DNA of 64,000 bases from Nocardia tengchongensis (GTDB lineage Bacteria > Actinomycetota > Actinomycetes > Mycobacteriales > Mycobacteriaceae), in contig NZ_CP074371.1 of NCBI RefSeq assembly GCF_018362975.1, positions 4,030,001-4,094,000 on the forward strand, in the 5' to 3' direction. The notes below the pieces were generated by a model. The model saw nothing but the letters and a program-made list of their open reading frames with translations. It did not search any database and had not been told where the DNA came from. A program made the translations under genes and the position numbers. Of the stretch, positions 48,835 to 61,027 are shown piece after piece (positions within the stretch are counted from its first letter, which is position 1; every line of letters begins with the position of its first letter).

Positions 48835-49128
48835 GTGATCGGTTTGACAACGCGCCGCGCGGCGCGACACCTTCTGCCCTGGGCCGCCGCGGCCTTCATC
48901 GGCGCGAGCACCGCGCTCGCCGGACCCGCCGCCGCCCTGCCGGTGCTCCACGCCGGCTGCGCCGCAAGCGAATACGAGAACAGCGACGGCGCGTGCGTGC
49001 ACCGCCCCGAACAGAGCGCCACCGCTCCCGACGGGGCGACAGCCCGCTGCAAAGACGGCACCTACAGCTTCAGCCAGCACCGCCGCGGCACCTGCTCGGG
49101 CCATCGCGGCGTCGCCGAATGGCTGTAG
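48835..49128 (+). CDS. DUF3761 secreted small protein
   Basis: A 97-residue exported protein. The N-terminal twin-Arg/hydrophobic segment (about 1-34) ends with an AAALP-type cleavage site. The mature part ends with the DUF3761 core ATARCKDGTYSFSQHRRGTCSGHRGV. Four cysteines may form two disulfides. Function unknown; common in actinobacteria and some phages. The GTG start at 48835 is preceded by AAGGG about 11 bases away. Confidence 0.8.
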   Translation: MIGLTTRRAARHLLPWAAAAFIGASTALAGPAAALPVLHAGCAASEYENSDGACVHRPEQSATAPDGATARCKDGTYSFSQHRRGTCSGHRGVAEWL

Positions 49129-49168
49129 TCACGGGCACTGACCCGACCACCGGGTCCTGACCCGGGCG

Positions 49169-49196
49169 GCCGTCCCGGAACCGCGTGCGGGACGGC
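49169..49196. terminator. Hairpin between DUF3761 gene and mpg
   Basis: Perfect 9-base-pair stem (49169-49177 with 49188-49196), 41 bases after the DUF3761 stop. No T run follows, so termination is only likely. Confidence 0.45.
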
Positions 49197-49217
49197 TGTG
49201 CGGAAGAATGGGCTGCT

Positions 49218-49840
49218 GTGAGTGCCGAAGAGCTTGCCGTCGAACCGTTGCGCGCGGCGCGGCGGCTGCTCGGCGGTGTGCTGCGGTCGGGTGCGGTGGG
49301 ACTGCGCATCGTCGAGGTCGAGGCGTACGGAGGCGACCCGGAAGGGCCGTGGCACGACCTGGCCTCGCACTCGGGGCGCGGCCGCACCCGCGCAACGCCG
49401 TGATGTTCGGACCGCCCGGCGTGCTCTATGTGTATTTCAGCTACGGCATGCACACCTGCGTGAACGTCACCACCGGGCCCGACGGCATCGCCAGCGCGGT
49501 GCTCATCCGGGCCGGGGAGGTCATCGAGGGCCTCGACGCCGCCCGGAGTCGCCGCCCGGCTGCCAAATCCGAAGCCGGCCTGGCCCGCGGCCCCGGCAAT
49601 GTCGGCAGTGCCCTCGGAATCGGCCTGGACGACTACGGAACTCACCTGTTCGACCCCGCCGCGCCCATCCGGCTCGAACTCGGACCCGAAATCACCGACC
49701 CCGCCGCCGTTTCCAGCGGACCCCGGGTCGGCGTGAGCCTCGCCGCCGACCGGCCGTGGCGACTGTGGCTGACCGATTCCCCGGCCGTGTCCGCCTACCG
49801 GCGCAGTCCGCGAGCCCCCAAGCTGGATCGATCCGGGTAG
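49218..49840 (+). CDS. mpg: 3-methyladenine DNA glycosylase (Mpg), frameshifted
   Basis: Base-excision repair glycosylase removing alkylated purines (AAG family). The N-terminal part [25 protein letters not shown] carries the catalytic Glu (EVEAY), read from GTG 49218. One base is missing around 49385-49392. The remainder, [26 protein letters not shown], with the DNA-intercalating YGMH loop, runs in another frame to 49840. The corrected length is about 207 residues, as for Rv1688. A sequencing deletion is the likely cause. Confidence 0.85.
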
Positions 49841-49929
49841 CGCGCGATCTCGGGGCACGGGCCGTATCCGCGGGCGGCACGGAGGACTACGGTGGACCAA
49901 TCGACAGTCCACCCCTAGGCGGCCAGCTC

Positions 49930-50606
49930 ATGTTCGAACGGTTCACCGACACCGCGCGCCGCACCATCGTGCTGGCGCAGGAAGAGGCCCGCCTGCTCGG
50001 GCACGACTGGATCGGAACCGAACACCTCCTGCTCGGTCTCCTGCGCGGCGACGACCCGATCGCCGGACAAACGCTGGGGGAGCTGGGCCTGGATCTGTCG
50101 GGTCTGCGGGAACGCGTGGATCAGGCGGTGGGCGTGCAGGACTCGCACGCCCCGGCCGGGCACATCCCCTTCACGGCCCGCTCCAAGAAGGTGCTCGAGA
50201 ACTCGCTGCGCGAGGCGATGCGCCTGCAGCACAGCACATCGGTCCGAACACTGTGCTCGCGCGGCTCGGAGGGGGATCGCACCCGGCCGAACCCTTCACG
50301 GCCGCTCAGAAGGCCAGAGACGCGGCGGCAGCCTGCCAGCTACATCGGTCCCGAACACCTGCTGCTCGCGCTGGTCCGGAGGGGTCCGGAGTGGCCTCGC
50401 AGGTCCTGATCAGCCAGGGCGCCGAGCCCGGCGAGATCCGCAGCCGAGTCCGGGCCCGCATGCAGGCCGCATCCGCCACCCCCGGCCCGGGGGCCACCGA
50501 AACCGAACTCCGCCAGCGGATCACCGAGCTGGAGCGGCGGGTCGCCGAACTCGAGCGCCGCCTGGACGGACCCGGCGGGTCCGTCCACGGCGACATCATC
50601 GGTTAG
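49930..50606 (+). CDS. Clp N-terminal (double ClpC repeat) domain protein, disrupted by a degraded duplication
   Basis: Small ClpC-N-like protein without ATPase domains, probably an adaptor or regulator. The first Clp repeat, MFERFTDTARRTIVLAQEEA with GTEHLLLGLL, and the start of the second (ARSKKVLENSLREAMRLQH) are normal. Then about 106 extra bases (50232-50337) repeat neighbouring sequence in corrupted form before YIGPEHLLLALVR resumes. A frameshift near 50385-50392 follows, and the rest (GSGVASQVLISQGAEPGEI, then a coiled coil ELRQRITELERRVAELERR) ends at 50606. Without the extra segment it would be one protein of about 190 residues. Confidence 0.65.
50141..50400 (+). repeat. Imperfect overlapping duplication inside the Clp-N gene
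   Basis: About 50141-50275 and 50273-50400 are two versions of the same segment. The first is clean in its first half and deletion-ridden in its second; the second is deletion-ridden first and clean later. For example, CACATCGGTCCGAACAC at 50234 matches TACATCGGTCCCGAACACC at 50341. This is the pattern of two noisy contig ends joined without recognising their overlap. Confidence 0.7.
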
Positions 50607-50619
50607 ATCGAGACCGCGT

Positions 50620-52278
50620 TCAGATCAGAACGGCGGCGCGGGTCCGCGCCACGGCCCGCACGGCGGCGATCGTTGCGCCGGAAGCGGTTTCGCCCGTGCC
50701 GAAAGCCCAGGCCACACCGTCCCCGGTGCGGTACTCCAGGTAGGTCGCCGATGGTGCGGAACCCGCGCGGTCCACGGTCTGCTGGGTCACCGACAGCACC
50801 TCGACCAGGAATCCGTCCGCCGCCAGCGCGTCGATCGCCTCCTCGACCGTGGCGTCATCGGGAATCTCCGGGCCGGTCAGGTTCGAACCGGCCGCGTATA
50901 CCTCGCAGAACAGCTCCCACAGCGTCCGCGCCGACACCTCGGTGCCGGTCCGATCGGTGTGGCGCTGGACGTGGCGCGCGAAGTCGATCTGCAGCCGCCG
51001 CGGCAGCTCCAGGCCGTACTCCGACTGCAACAGATAGGCGATCCCGCCCTTGCCCGACTGCGAATTGACCCGGATCACCGCATCGTAGGTGCGGCCCACA
51101 TCGGCCGGATCGATCGGCAGATACGGTACCTCCCAGGGGATTTCACGCTCCGGCTGCTCCAGCCGCACCGCCCGCTCCCGATGCTCGGCGAAACCCTTCT
51201 TGATGGCGTCCTGATGGGTCCCCGAATACGCCGTGTACACCAGATCCCCGGCGTACGGGTGCCGTTCGTGGACCGGCAGCCGCGTGCAGTACTCCACGGT
51301 CCGGCGCACCTCGTCGATATCGGAGAAGTCGATCATCGGATTGACGCCCTGCGCGTGCAGATTCAACGCCAGCGTCGCCAGATCCACATTGCCGGTGCGC
51401 TCGCCATTGCCGAACACGCACCCCTCCACCCGCTGCGCCCCGGCCAGCACCGCCAACTCCGCGCAGGCGATCCCGGTGCCGCGGTCGTTGTGCGGGTGCA
51501 CCGACAGGATCACGCTCTCCCGTCGCGCCAGATTCTGGTGCATGTACTCGATCTGATCGGCGTACACGTTGGGCGTGGCCACCTCGACGGTCGCGGGCAG
51601 GTTCAGCGTCACCGGACGCTCGGGGGTGGCGTTCCACAGCGTGGTCATGCGGTCGCAGACGTCCAGCACGAAATCGGGTTCGGTCAGCATGAACACCTCG
51701 GGCGAGAACTGGAACCGGACATTCGGCATGTCCCCGGCCAGCTCCAGCACATCGCGCCCGCCCGCGGTGATCAGCTCGGCCAGCTCGGCACGGCTCTTGC
51801 CCAGCACCACGTCTCGCCAGGTCGGCGCGGTGGCGGTGTACATGTGGATGACCACGTCGTTGGGGATGCCGCGCACCGATTCCACGGTCCGCTCGATCAG
51901 ATCCCGTCGCGCGGGGGTGAAGACGACGATGGTGACGTCGGCGGGCGCCAGTCGCTGCGACCCGATCAGCCGCACGAAATCGAAGTCGGTCTGCGAGGCG
52001 CTGGGATAGCCGACCTCGATCTCCTTGTAGCCCATGGCCACCAGCAGTTCGAAGAACCGCCGCTTGCGTTCGGGATCCATCGGCTCGGCCAGAGCCTGAT
52101 TGCCGTCACGCAGATCCACCGGCACCCACAGCGGGGCGGCGGTGATCCGGTTGGCGGGCCAGTGCCGTTCGGTCACGGGGACCGAAACACGCTGGTACAC
52201 ATCGCGATACCGATGCGACGGCATGACGGAGGGCTGCTGACGATTCCAGCTCGGGGCGTGGACGGAATGAGTGCTCAC
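50620..52278 (-). CDS. leuA: 2-isopropylmalate synthase LeuA
   Basis: First committed step of leucine synthesis: condenses acetyl-CoA with 2-oxoisovalerate. The 552-residue protein has the catalytic [12 protein letters not shown] motif (about 56-67), the metal-binding HPHNDRGTG (about 242-250), [11 protein letters not shown], and the C-terminal regulatory domain for leucine feedback (about 425-552). The GTG at 52278 is the likely start. A leader peptide with four Leu codons in a row and two competing hairpins lies upstream, so expression is probably attenuated when leucine is plentiful. Divergent from a GntR gene. Confidence 0.95.
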   Translation of the reverse strand: MSTHSVHAPSWNRQQPSVMPSHRYRDVYQRVSVPVTERHWPANRITAAPLWVPVDLRDGNQALAEPMDPERKRRFFELLVAMGYKEIEVGYPSASQTDFDFVRLIGSQRLAPADVTIVVFTPARRDLIERTVESVRGIPNDVVIHMYTATAPTWRDVVLGKSRAELAELITAGGRDVLELAGDMPNVRFQFSPEVFMLTEPDFVLDVCDRMTTLWNATPERPVTLNLPATVEVATPNVYADQIEYMHQNLARRESVILSVHPHNDRGTGIACAELAVLAGAQRVEGCVFGNGERTGNVDLATLALNLHAQGVNPMIDFSDIDEVRRTVEYCTRLPVHERHPYAGDLVYTAYSGTHQDAIKKGFAEHRERAVRLEQPEREIPWEVPYLPIDPADVGRTYDAVIRVNSQSGKGGIAYLLQSEYGLELPRRLQIDFARHVQRHTDRTGTEVSARTLWELFCEVYAAGSNLTGPEIPDDATVEEAIDALAADGFLVEVLSVTQQTVDRAGSAPSATYLEYRTGDGVAWAFGTGETASGATIAAVRAVARTRAAVLI

Positions 52279-52307
52279 GGGACAGTCGCTTTCGCGTCGG
52301 AGGAGGT

Positions 52308-52362
52308 GACCGGCGCAGCACCGCGAGCCCGCTGACGGGGTGCCGGTCGATCAGACCCCGTC
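52308..52362 (-). promoter_or_regulatory. leuA attenuator: two mutually exclusive hairpins
   Basis: Hairpin A pairs 52334-52341 with 52355-52362 (8 perfect pairs) and includes the last codons of the leader peptide. Hairpin B pairs 52342-52348 with 52308-52314 (7 perfect pairs), extended by 52339-52342 with 52319-52322. They share bases around 52339-52348, so only one can form. Ribosome position on the leader peptide would choose between them. Confidence 0.7.
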
Positions 52363-52398
52363 GCGGCGGCGAAGGAGAAGCAGGGCACCTGTCAGCAT
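52351..52398 (-). CDS. Leucine-rich leader peptide of leuA
   Basis: A 15-codon reading frame, sequence MLTGALLLLRRRDGV, with five Leu codons, four of them consecutive, ending at TGA inside the hairpin region. Its ATG is 7 bases from a TAGTCT box, so translation can begin right at the 5' end of the mRNA. Such peptides sense charged tRNA-Leu: stalling at the Leu run when leucine is scarce changes downstream RNA folding. Leucine leader peptides have been predicted for leuA in other actinobacteria. Confidence 0.75.
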   Translation of the reverse strand: MLTGALLLLRRRDGV

Positions 52399-52405
52399 GT
52401 GGACT

Positions 52406-52411
52406 AGACTA
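52406..52411 (-). promoter_or_regulatory. -10 box of the leuA leader transcript
   Basis: TAGTCT on the minus strand, 7 bases before the leader peptide ATG. On the plus strand the overlapping TAGACT (52405-52410) could serve the GntR gene, making this a compact two-way promoter. Confidence 0.55.
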
Positions 52412-52453
52412 GAGGGGAATCACTCCTCAGACAAGTAGAGAGGACGGCGACAC

Positions 52454-53125
52454 GTGGCGCAGGTCCAGAGGCATCCGCTCGCCGCCCAGGCCGCCGAGGT
52501 ATTACTCACCCGGATCCGCGCGGGGGAGTGGCAGCTGGGCCACAAACTGCCCGGCGAGACCACCCTCGCCGCCCAGCTCGGCGTCGGCCGCTCCACCCTG
52601 CGCGAGGCCATCCGCGAACTGGCCGGCCGCGGCGTCCTCGAAAGCCGCCAGGGCGCGGGCGTTTTCGTCACCGCCCTCGACGTCGCCGAGGACTGGGACA
52701 CGGTGCTGCGCCGCAGCGACATCGTCACCGTCATCGAGGCACGCATCGCCATCGAGGCCGAAGCCGCCGCCCTGGCCGCCCGGCGCCGCACCCCCGCCGA
52801 CCTGCGCGCCATGCTCCGCGCCCTGGCCGCCCGCGCCGAAAGCGGGGATTCGATCGAAGGATTGGTCGACGCCGACACCGCCTTCCACCGCACCGTGGTG
52901 ACCGCCGCCCACAACGACATCCTGCTGGAACTGTTCAACGCCTTCGTCCCGCGCTCGCGCCACGCCATGATCGACATGCTGCGCATCCGGCCCATGCGCT
53001 CCCCGTCGAGCGACCACGACGCGCACGAACACCTCTACGACGCCATCCGCGCCCGCGACGCGGAGGCCGCCGCCACCGCCAGCCGCGTCCACCTCAGCGC
53101 CCTCAAAGCCGCCTTCGATACCTAG
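52454..53125 (+). CDS. GntR/FadR-subfamily transcriptional regulator
   Basis: A 223-residue regulator. The winged helix includes GEWQLGHKLPGETTLAAQLGVGRSTLREAIRELAGRGV (split about residues 23-60) and the FCD ligand domain (about 75-215) contains the metal-binding His/Asp residues (DADTAFHRTVV, HEHLYDAI). Usually senses a carboxylic acid. GTG 52454 follows GAGAGGACGG. Divergent from leuA across a short promoter region, so leuA or itself may be a target, though leucine attenuation is already present. Confidence 0.87.
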   Translation: MAQVQRHPLAAQAAEVLLTRIRAGEWQLGHKLPGETTLAAQLGVGRSTLREAIRELAGRGVLESRQGAGVFVTALDVAEDWDTVLRRSDIVTVIEARIAIEAEAAALAARRRTPADLRAMLRALAARAESGDSIEGLVDADTAFHRTVVTAAHNDILLELFNAFVPRSRHAMIDMLRIRPMRSPSSDHDAHEHLYDAIRARDAEAAATASRVHLSALKAAFDT

Positions 53126-53228
53126 TCGGAAAAAACTTTCGCGGCAGCGATGAGTTTCCGCGACGGCCCCCGTCCTATCCAGCAAGCGGTTCGGCACCGA
53201 ACCGACAAGCCCCGGAAGGACATTCGAC

Positions 53229-53651
53229 ATGGCCACCATCACCGCCACCCAGACCCTCCCCGTCGCCGCCCCGAGCAAGCTCCGCAACCGCGTGCTGTGG
53301 ACCCTGCAGATCGTGCTCGGTCTCTTCTTCGTCATCGCCTCCGGCCTGCCGAAGTTCGTCGGCCAGGCCGACGCCGTCCGCATCTACAACGAGATCGGCT
53401 GGGGCGACTGGTTCCGCTACTTCACCGGCCTGGTCGAGGTCTCCGGCGGCATCGGCCTGATGGTCGCCCGCCTGTCCGGCCCGGCGGCCGCGGGCCTGTC
53501 CATCACCATGGTGTGCGCCGCCGCCACCCAGGCCTTCCTCCTCGGCGCCCCCGGCCTGGCGATCTTCCCGCTGGTCCTGGTCGCCGTGTTCGCCTGGATC
53601 GCCTACGAGCGCCGCGCCTCCTTCACCACCTTCACCGACCTGGTGAAGTGA
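53229..53651 (+). CDS. DoxX-family membrane protein
   Basis: A 140-residue protein with four transmembrane helices. It has the DoxX hallmark RVLWTLQIVLGLFFVIASGLPKFVG (split: helix 1 about 24-44, then PKF) and GWGDWFRYFTGLVEVSGGIGLM. DoxX proteins are linked to thiosulfate metabolism or to oxidative stress complexes in mycobacteria; a precise role is not assignable. ATG 53229 follows GGAAGGAC. A terminator hairpin follows the gene. Confidence 0.82.
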   Translation: MATITATQTLPVAAPSKLRNRVLWTLQIVLGLFFVIASGLPKFVGQADAVRIYNEIGWGDWFRYFTGLVEVSGGIGLMVARLSGPAAAGLSITMVCAAATQAFLLGAPGLAIFPLVLVAVFAWIAYERRASFTTFTDLVK

Positions 53652-53673
53652 CCCGAACCAACGCTCGACCTCC

Positions 53674-53697
53674 AGCCCGTCGCCTCGGCGACGGGCT
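53674..53697 (+). terminator. Hairpin after the DoxX gene
   Basis: Perfect 11-base-pair stem (53674-53684 with 53687-53697) with a 2-base gap, so the effective loop is larger; it lies 22 bases after the stop. There is no strong T run. Confidence 0.55.
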
Positions 53698-53815
53698 TAC
53701 GGGCGTTCGCGGCGGTTCGTCACGCTGATCAGCGGATCGGTCCGGGCTTGTACCGATCCGCCGAGAGGCTCAACCCTCTGCAACCGCCATATTCACGTGC
53801 GGAAAGATGGAGTAC

Positions 53816-55099
53816 GTGAGCGGCGACATCATTGACGAACTGACCTGGCGCGGACTGATCGCGCAGTCCACCGATCTGGACGCCCTGCGCGCGGCCGCGG
53901 CCAAGGGCCCGATCACCCTCTATGCCGGGTTCGACCCGACCGCGGCCAGCCTGCACGCCGGACACCTGGTTCCGCTGCTGGCGCTCAAGCGCTTCCAGCG
54001 CGCGGGTCACCGCCCGATCGTGCTGGCCGGCGGCGCGACCGGACTCATCGGCGATCCCCGTGACGTCGGCGAGCGCACCATGAACTCCACCGACACCGTC
54101 GCCGAATGGGCCGGCCGCATCCGCGCCCAGCTCGAGCGCTTCGTGGATCTGGACGGCGGCGACAACGCGGCCGTCATCGCCAACAACATGGACTGGACCG
54201 GACCGCTCAGCACGGTCTCGTTCCTGCGCGACATCGGCAAGCACTTCTCGGTCAACGTCATGCTGGCCCGCGACACCGTCAAGCGACGCCTCGAGTCCGA
54301 CGGCATGTCCTACACCGAGTTCAGCTACATGCTGCTGCAGGCCAACGACTTCCTGCAGCTGCGCCGCGAGTACGGCTGCACGCTGCAGGTCGGCGGCTCC
54401 GATCAGTGGGGCAACATCATCGCCGGCGTCGAGCTCAACCGCCGCGTCGACGGTGAGCACGTGCACGCGCTCACCGTTCCCCTGGTCACCTCGGCCGACG
54501 GCAAGAAGTTCGGCAAGTCCACCGGCGGCGGCAGCCTCTGGCTCGACCCGGAGATGACCAGCCCCTACGCCTGGTACCAGTACTTCGTGAACACCGCCGA
54601 CGCCGACGTGGTCCGCTACCTGCGCTGGTTCACCTTCCTCTCCCGCGAGGAGCTCGACGAGCTGGAGAAGGCCACCGCCGAGAAGCCCTTCGCCCGCGAG
54701 GCGCAGAAGCGCCTGGCCGCGGAGATGACCACGCTGGTGCACGGCGAGGAGAACACCCGCGCGGTGCAGCTGGCCAGCCAGGCGCTGTTCGGTCGTGGTG
54801 ATCTGCGTGAACTCGACGAGTCCACTCTGGCCGCGGCGCTGTCCGAATCCGCGGTGGACGGCAAGGTCGCCGAGGCCACGCCGACCTCGACCATCGTGGA
54901 TCTGCTGGTCGAATCCGGTTTGTGCGAAGGCCGCAGCGCGGCCCGTCGCGCGGTCAACGAGGGTGGCGCGGCGGTCAACAACGAGAAGGTCGCCGACCTG
55001 GACTGGACCCCCTCCGACGCCGACTACCTGCACGGACGCTGGCTGGTCCTGCGTCGCGGCAAGAAGAACTTCGCCGGCGTGCGCCGCACCGGCAACTGA
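53816..55099 (+). CDS. tyrS: Tyrosyl-tRNA synthetase TyrS
   Basis: Class I aminoacyl-tRNA synthetase of 427 residues. The HIGH-type motif is SLHAGHLVP (about 45-53), tyrosine recognition involves LYAGFDPT and [10 protein letters not shown], the KMSKS-type motif is KKFGKS (about 228-233), and an S4 RNA-binding domain ends the protein. GTG 53816 gives [14 protein letters not shown], matching the mycobacterial N-terminus, and follows GGAAAG. An in-frame ATG 9 bases earlier is possible. The rrn operon begins downstream. Confidence 0.95.
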   Translation: MSGDIIDELTWRGLIAQSTDLDALRAAAAKGPITLYAGFDPTAASLHAGHLVPLLALKRFQRAGHRPIVLAGGATGLIGDPRDVGERTMNSTDTVAEWAGRIRAQLERFVDLDGGDNAAVIANNMDWTGPLSTVSFLRDIGKHFSVNVMLARDTVKRRLESDGMSYTEFSYMLLQANDFLQLRREYGCTLQVGGSDQWGNIIAGVELNRRVDGEHVHALTVPLVTSADGKKFGKSTGGGSLWLDPEMTSPYAWYQYFVNTADADVVRYLRWFTFLSREELDELEKATAEKPFAREAQKRLAAEMTTLVHGEENTRAVQLASQALFGRGDLRELDESTLAAALSESAVDGKVAEATPTSTIVDLLVESGLCEGRSAARRAVNEGGAAVNNEKVADLDWTPSDADYLHGRWLVLRRGKKNFAGVRRTGN

Positions 55100-55381
55100 G
55101 TTCGCCCCCCGATAGGCAAACAAGATCGAAATGACCTGAGTCACAGACAGGTGGCTCAGGTCGCCGATCGGGCCGGTCCGCAAGTCGTTAACCAGCGCAA
55201 ACGCCCCGGTGACCAGCGGATTTGACCCAGCGTTATCCGCCGCGTAACTTAGTCCAAGTCAGAGCGACACGGACACCGACCGGGACCGAAACGCCCAGCT
55301 CAGAGGCTGGAAATCGGGATCGGAAACGAGGTTGGACGAGGGCGCCGGACACGAACACTCCAGCCAGATGAAAATCAGTCC
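55100..55381 (+). other. tyrS-rrn intergenic region
   Basis: About 280 bases with no supported gene. AT-richer than the surroundings; presumably includes upstream elements of the rRNA promoter. A second promoter may be present but no good -35/-10 pair was found. Confidence 0.5.
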
Positions 55382-55411
55382 TTGACTCCTGTGGGGTTCT
55401 GTGACTAGGCT
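55382..55411 (+). promoter_or_regulatory. rRNA operon promoter
   Basis: TTGACT (-35, 55382-55387) and TAGGCT (-10, 55406-55411) are separated by 18 bases, as in mycobacterial rrn promoters. It leads into an untranslated leader of about 240 bases. Confidence 0.8.
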
Positions 55412-55660
55412 GGAAAAGTTGCCTAGCCAGTCGGACGAGCTCAACGCTTGGATCGATGGTTTGTGCGTGTGTTCTTTGAGAACTCAATAGTGTGTCGATG
55501 AATGTCAGTGCCAAATATTTTATTTGGTTCCAATCATTCTCACCCCCGTGAGGGTGGTTGGACATTTAGTCAGCAAATACTTTTGCTGGCGTTTGATTTG
55601 CTAGGTTTTCGGACTCTGGTTCGAGATACTTCTGATTCGCCTTCGGTGCATCTAGAGTCT
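55412..55660 (+). promoter_or_regulatory. rrn leader with boxA-like motif and 16S processing strand
   Basis: The leader contains GTTCTTTGAGAACTCAATAG (55471-55490), similar to antitermination boxA regions. The segment 55471-55497 pairs with 57338-57364 in the spacer: 27 positions with few mismatches and a perfect 13-base core, CAATAGTGTGTCG. This stem encloses 16S rRNA and should be the RNase III processing site. Confidence 0.7.
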
Positions 55661-60626
<4,966 letters not shown>

Positions 60627-60726
60627 CTACGCGTCCACTGTGCAGTATCTGAAACAACACACAGATCACTGAGAAGACTTGAACCCCGAAAGGGTTCGGG
60701 GCTCTCTGTGTGGACAGTTTCATAGA

Positions 60727-60843
60727 GTTACGGCGGCTATAGCGGTGGGAAACGCCCGGTCCCATTCCGAACCCGGAAGCTAAGGCCACCTGCGCCGATG
60801 GTACTGCACTCGACAGGGTGTGGGAGAGTAGGACACCGCCGGA
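60727..60843 (+). rRNA. 5S ribosomal RNA
   Basis: About 117 bases starting GTTACGGCGGCTATAGCGG and ending at the complementary ACCGCCGGAAC. It contains the conserved CCCATTCCGAACCCGGAAG and the GATGGTACTGC loop E region. It lies 100 bases after 23S. Confidence 0.95.
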
Positions 60844-60854
60844 ACATCCTTCGA

Positions 60855-60890
60855 GAAAGGGGACCCAACACTGGGTCCCCTTTCGTCGTT
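60855..60890 (+). terminator. rRNA operon terminator
   Basis: Perfect 13-base-pair stem (60855-60867 with 60872-60884) with a 4-base loop, followed by GTCGTTT, just after 5S rRNA. Confidence 0.85.
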
Positions 60891-61027
60891 TCAGCACCTG
60901 TGCTGCGAGGACGCTCGAGGGCGCGTGATTGAATTCAGGGTAGGTGGATCGCCCACCGGCCCTCCTCACGCGCGCGAGCGCCGTGGCCGGGTACACCCGC
61001 AGGCTACAAGAACAGAGAGGGATCACC

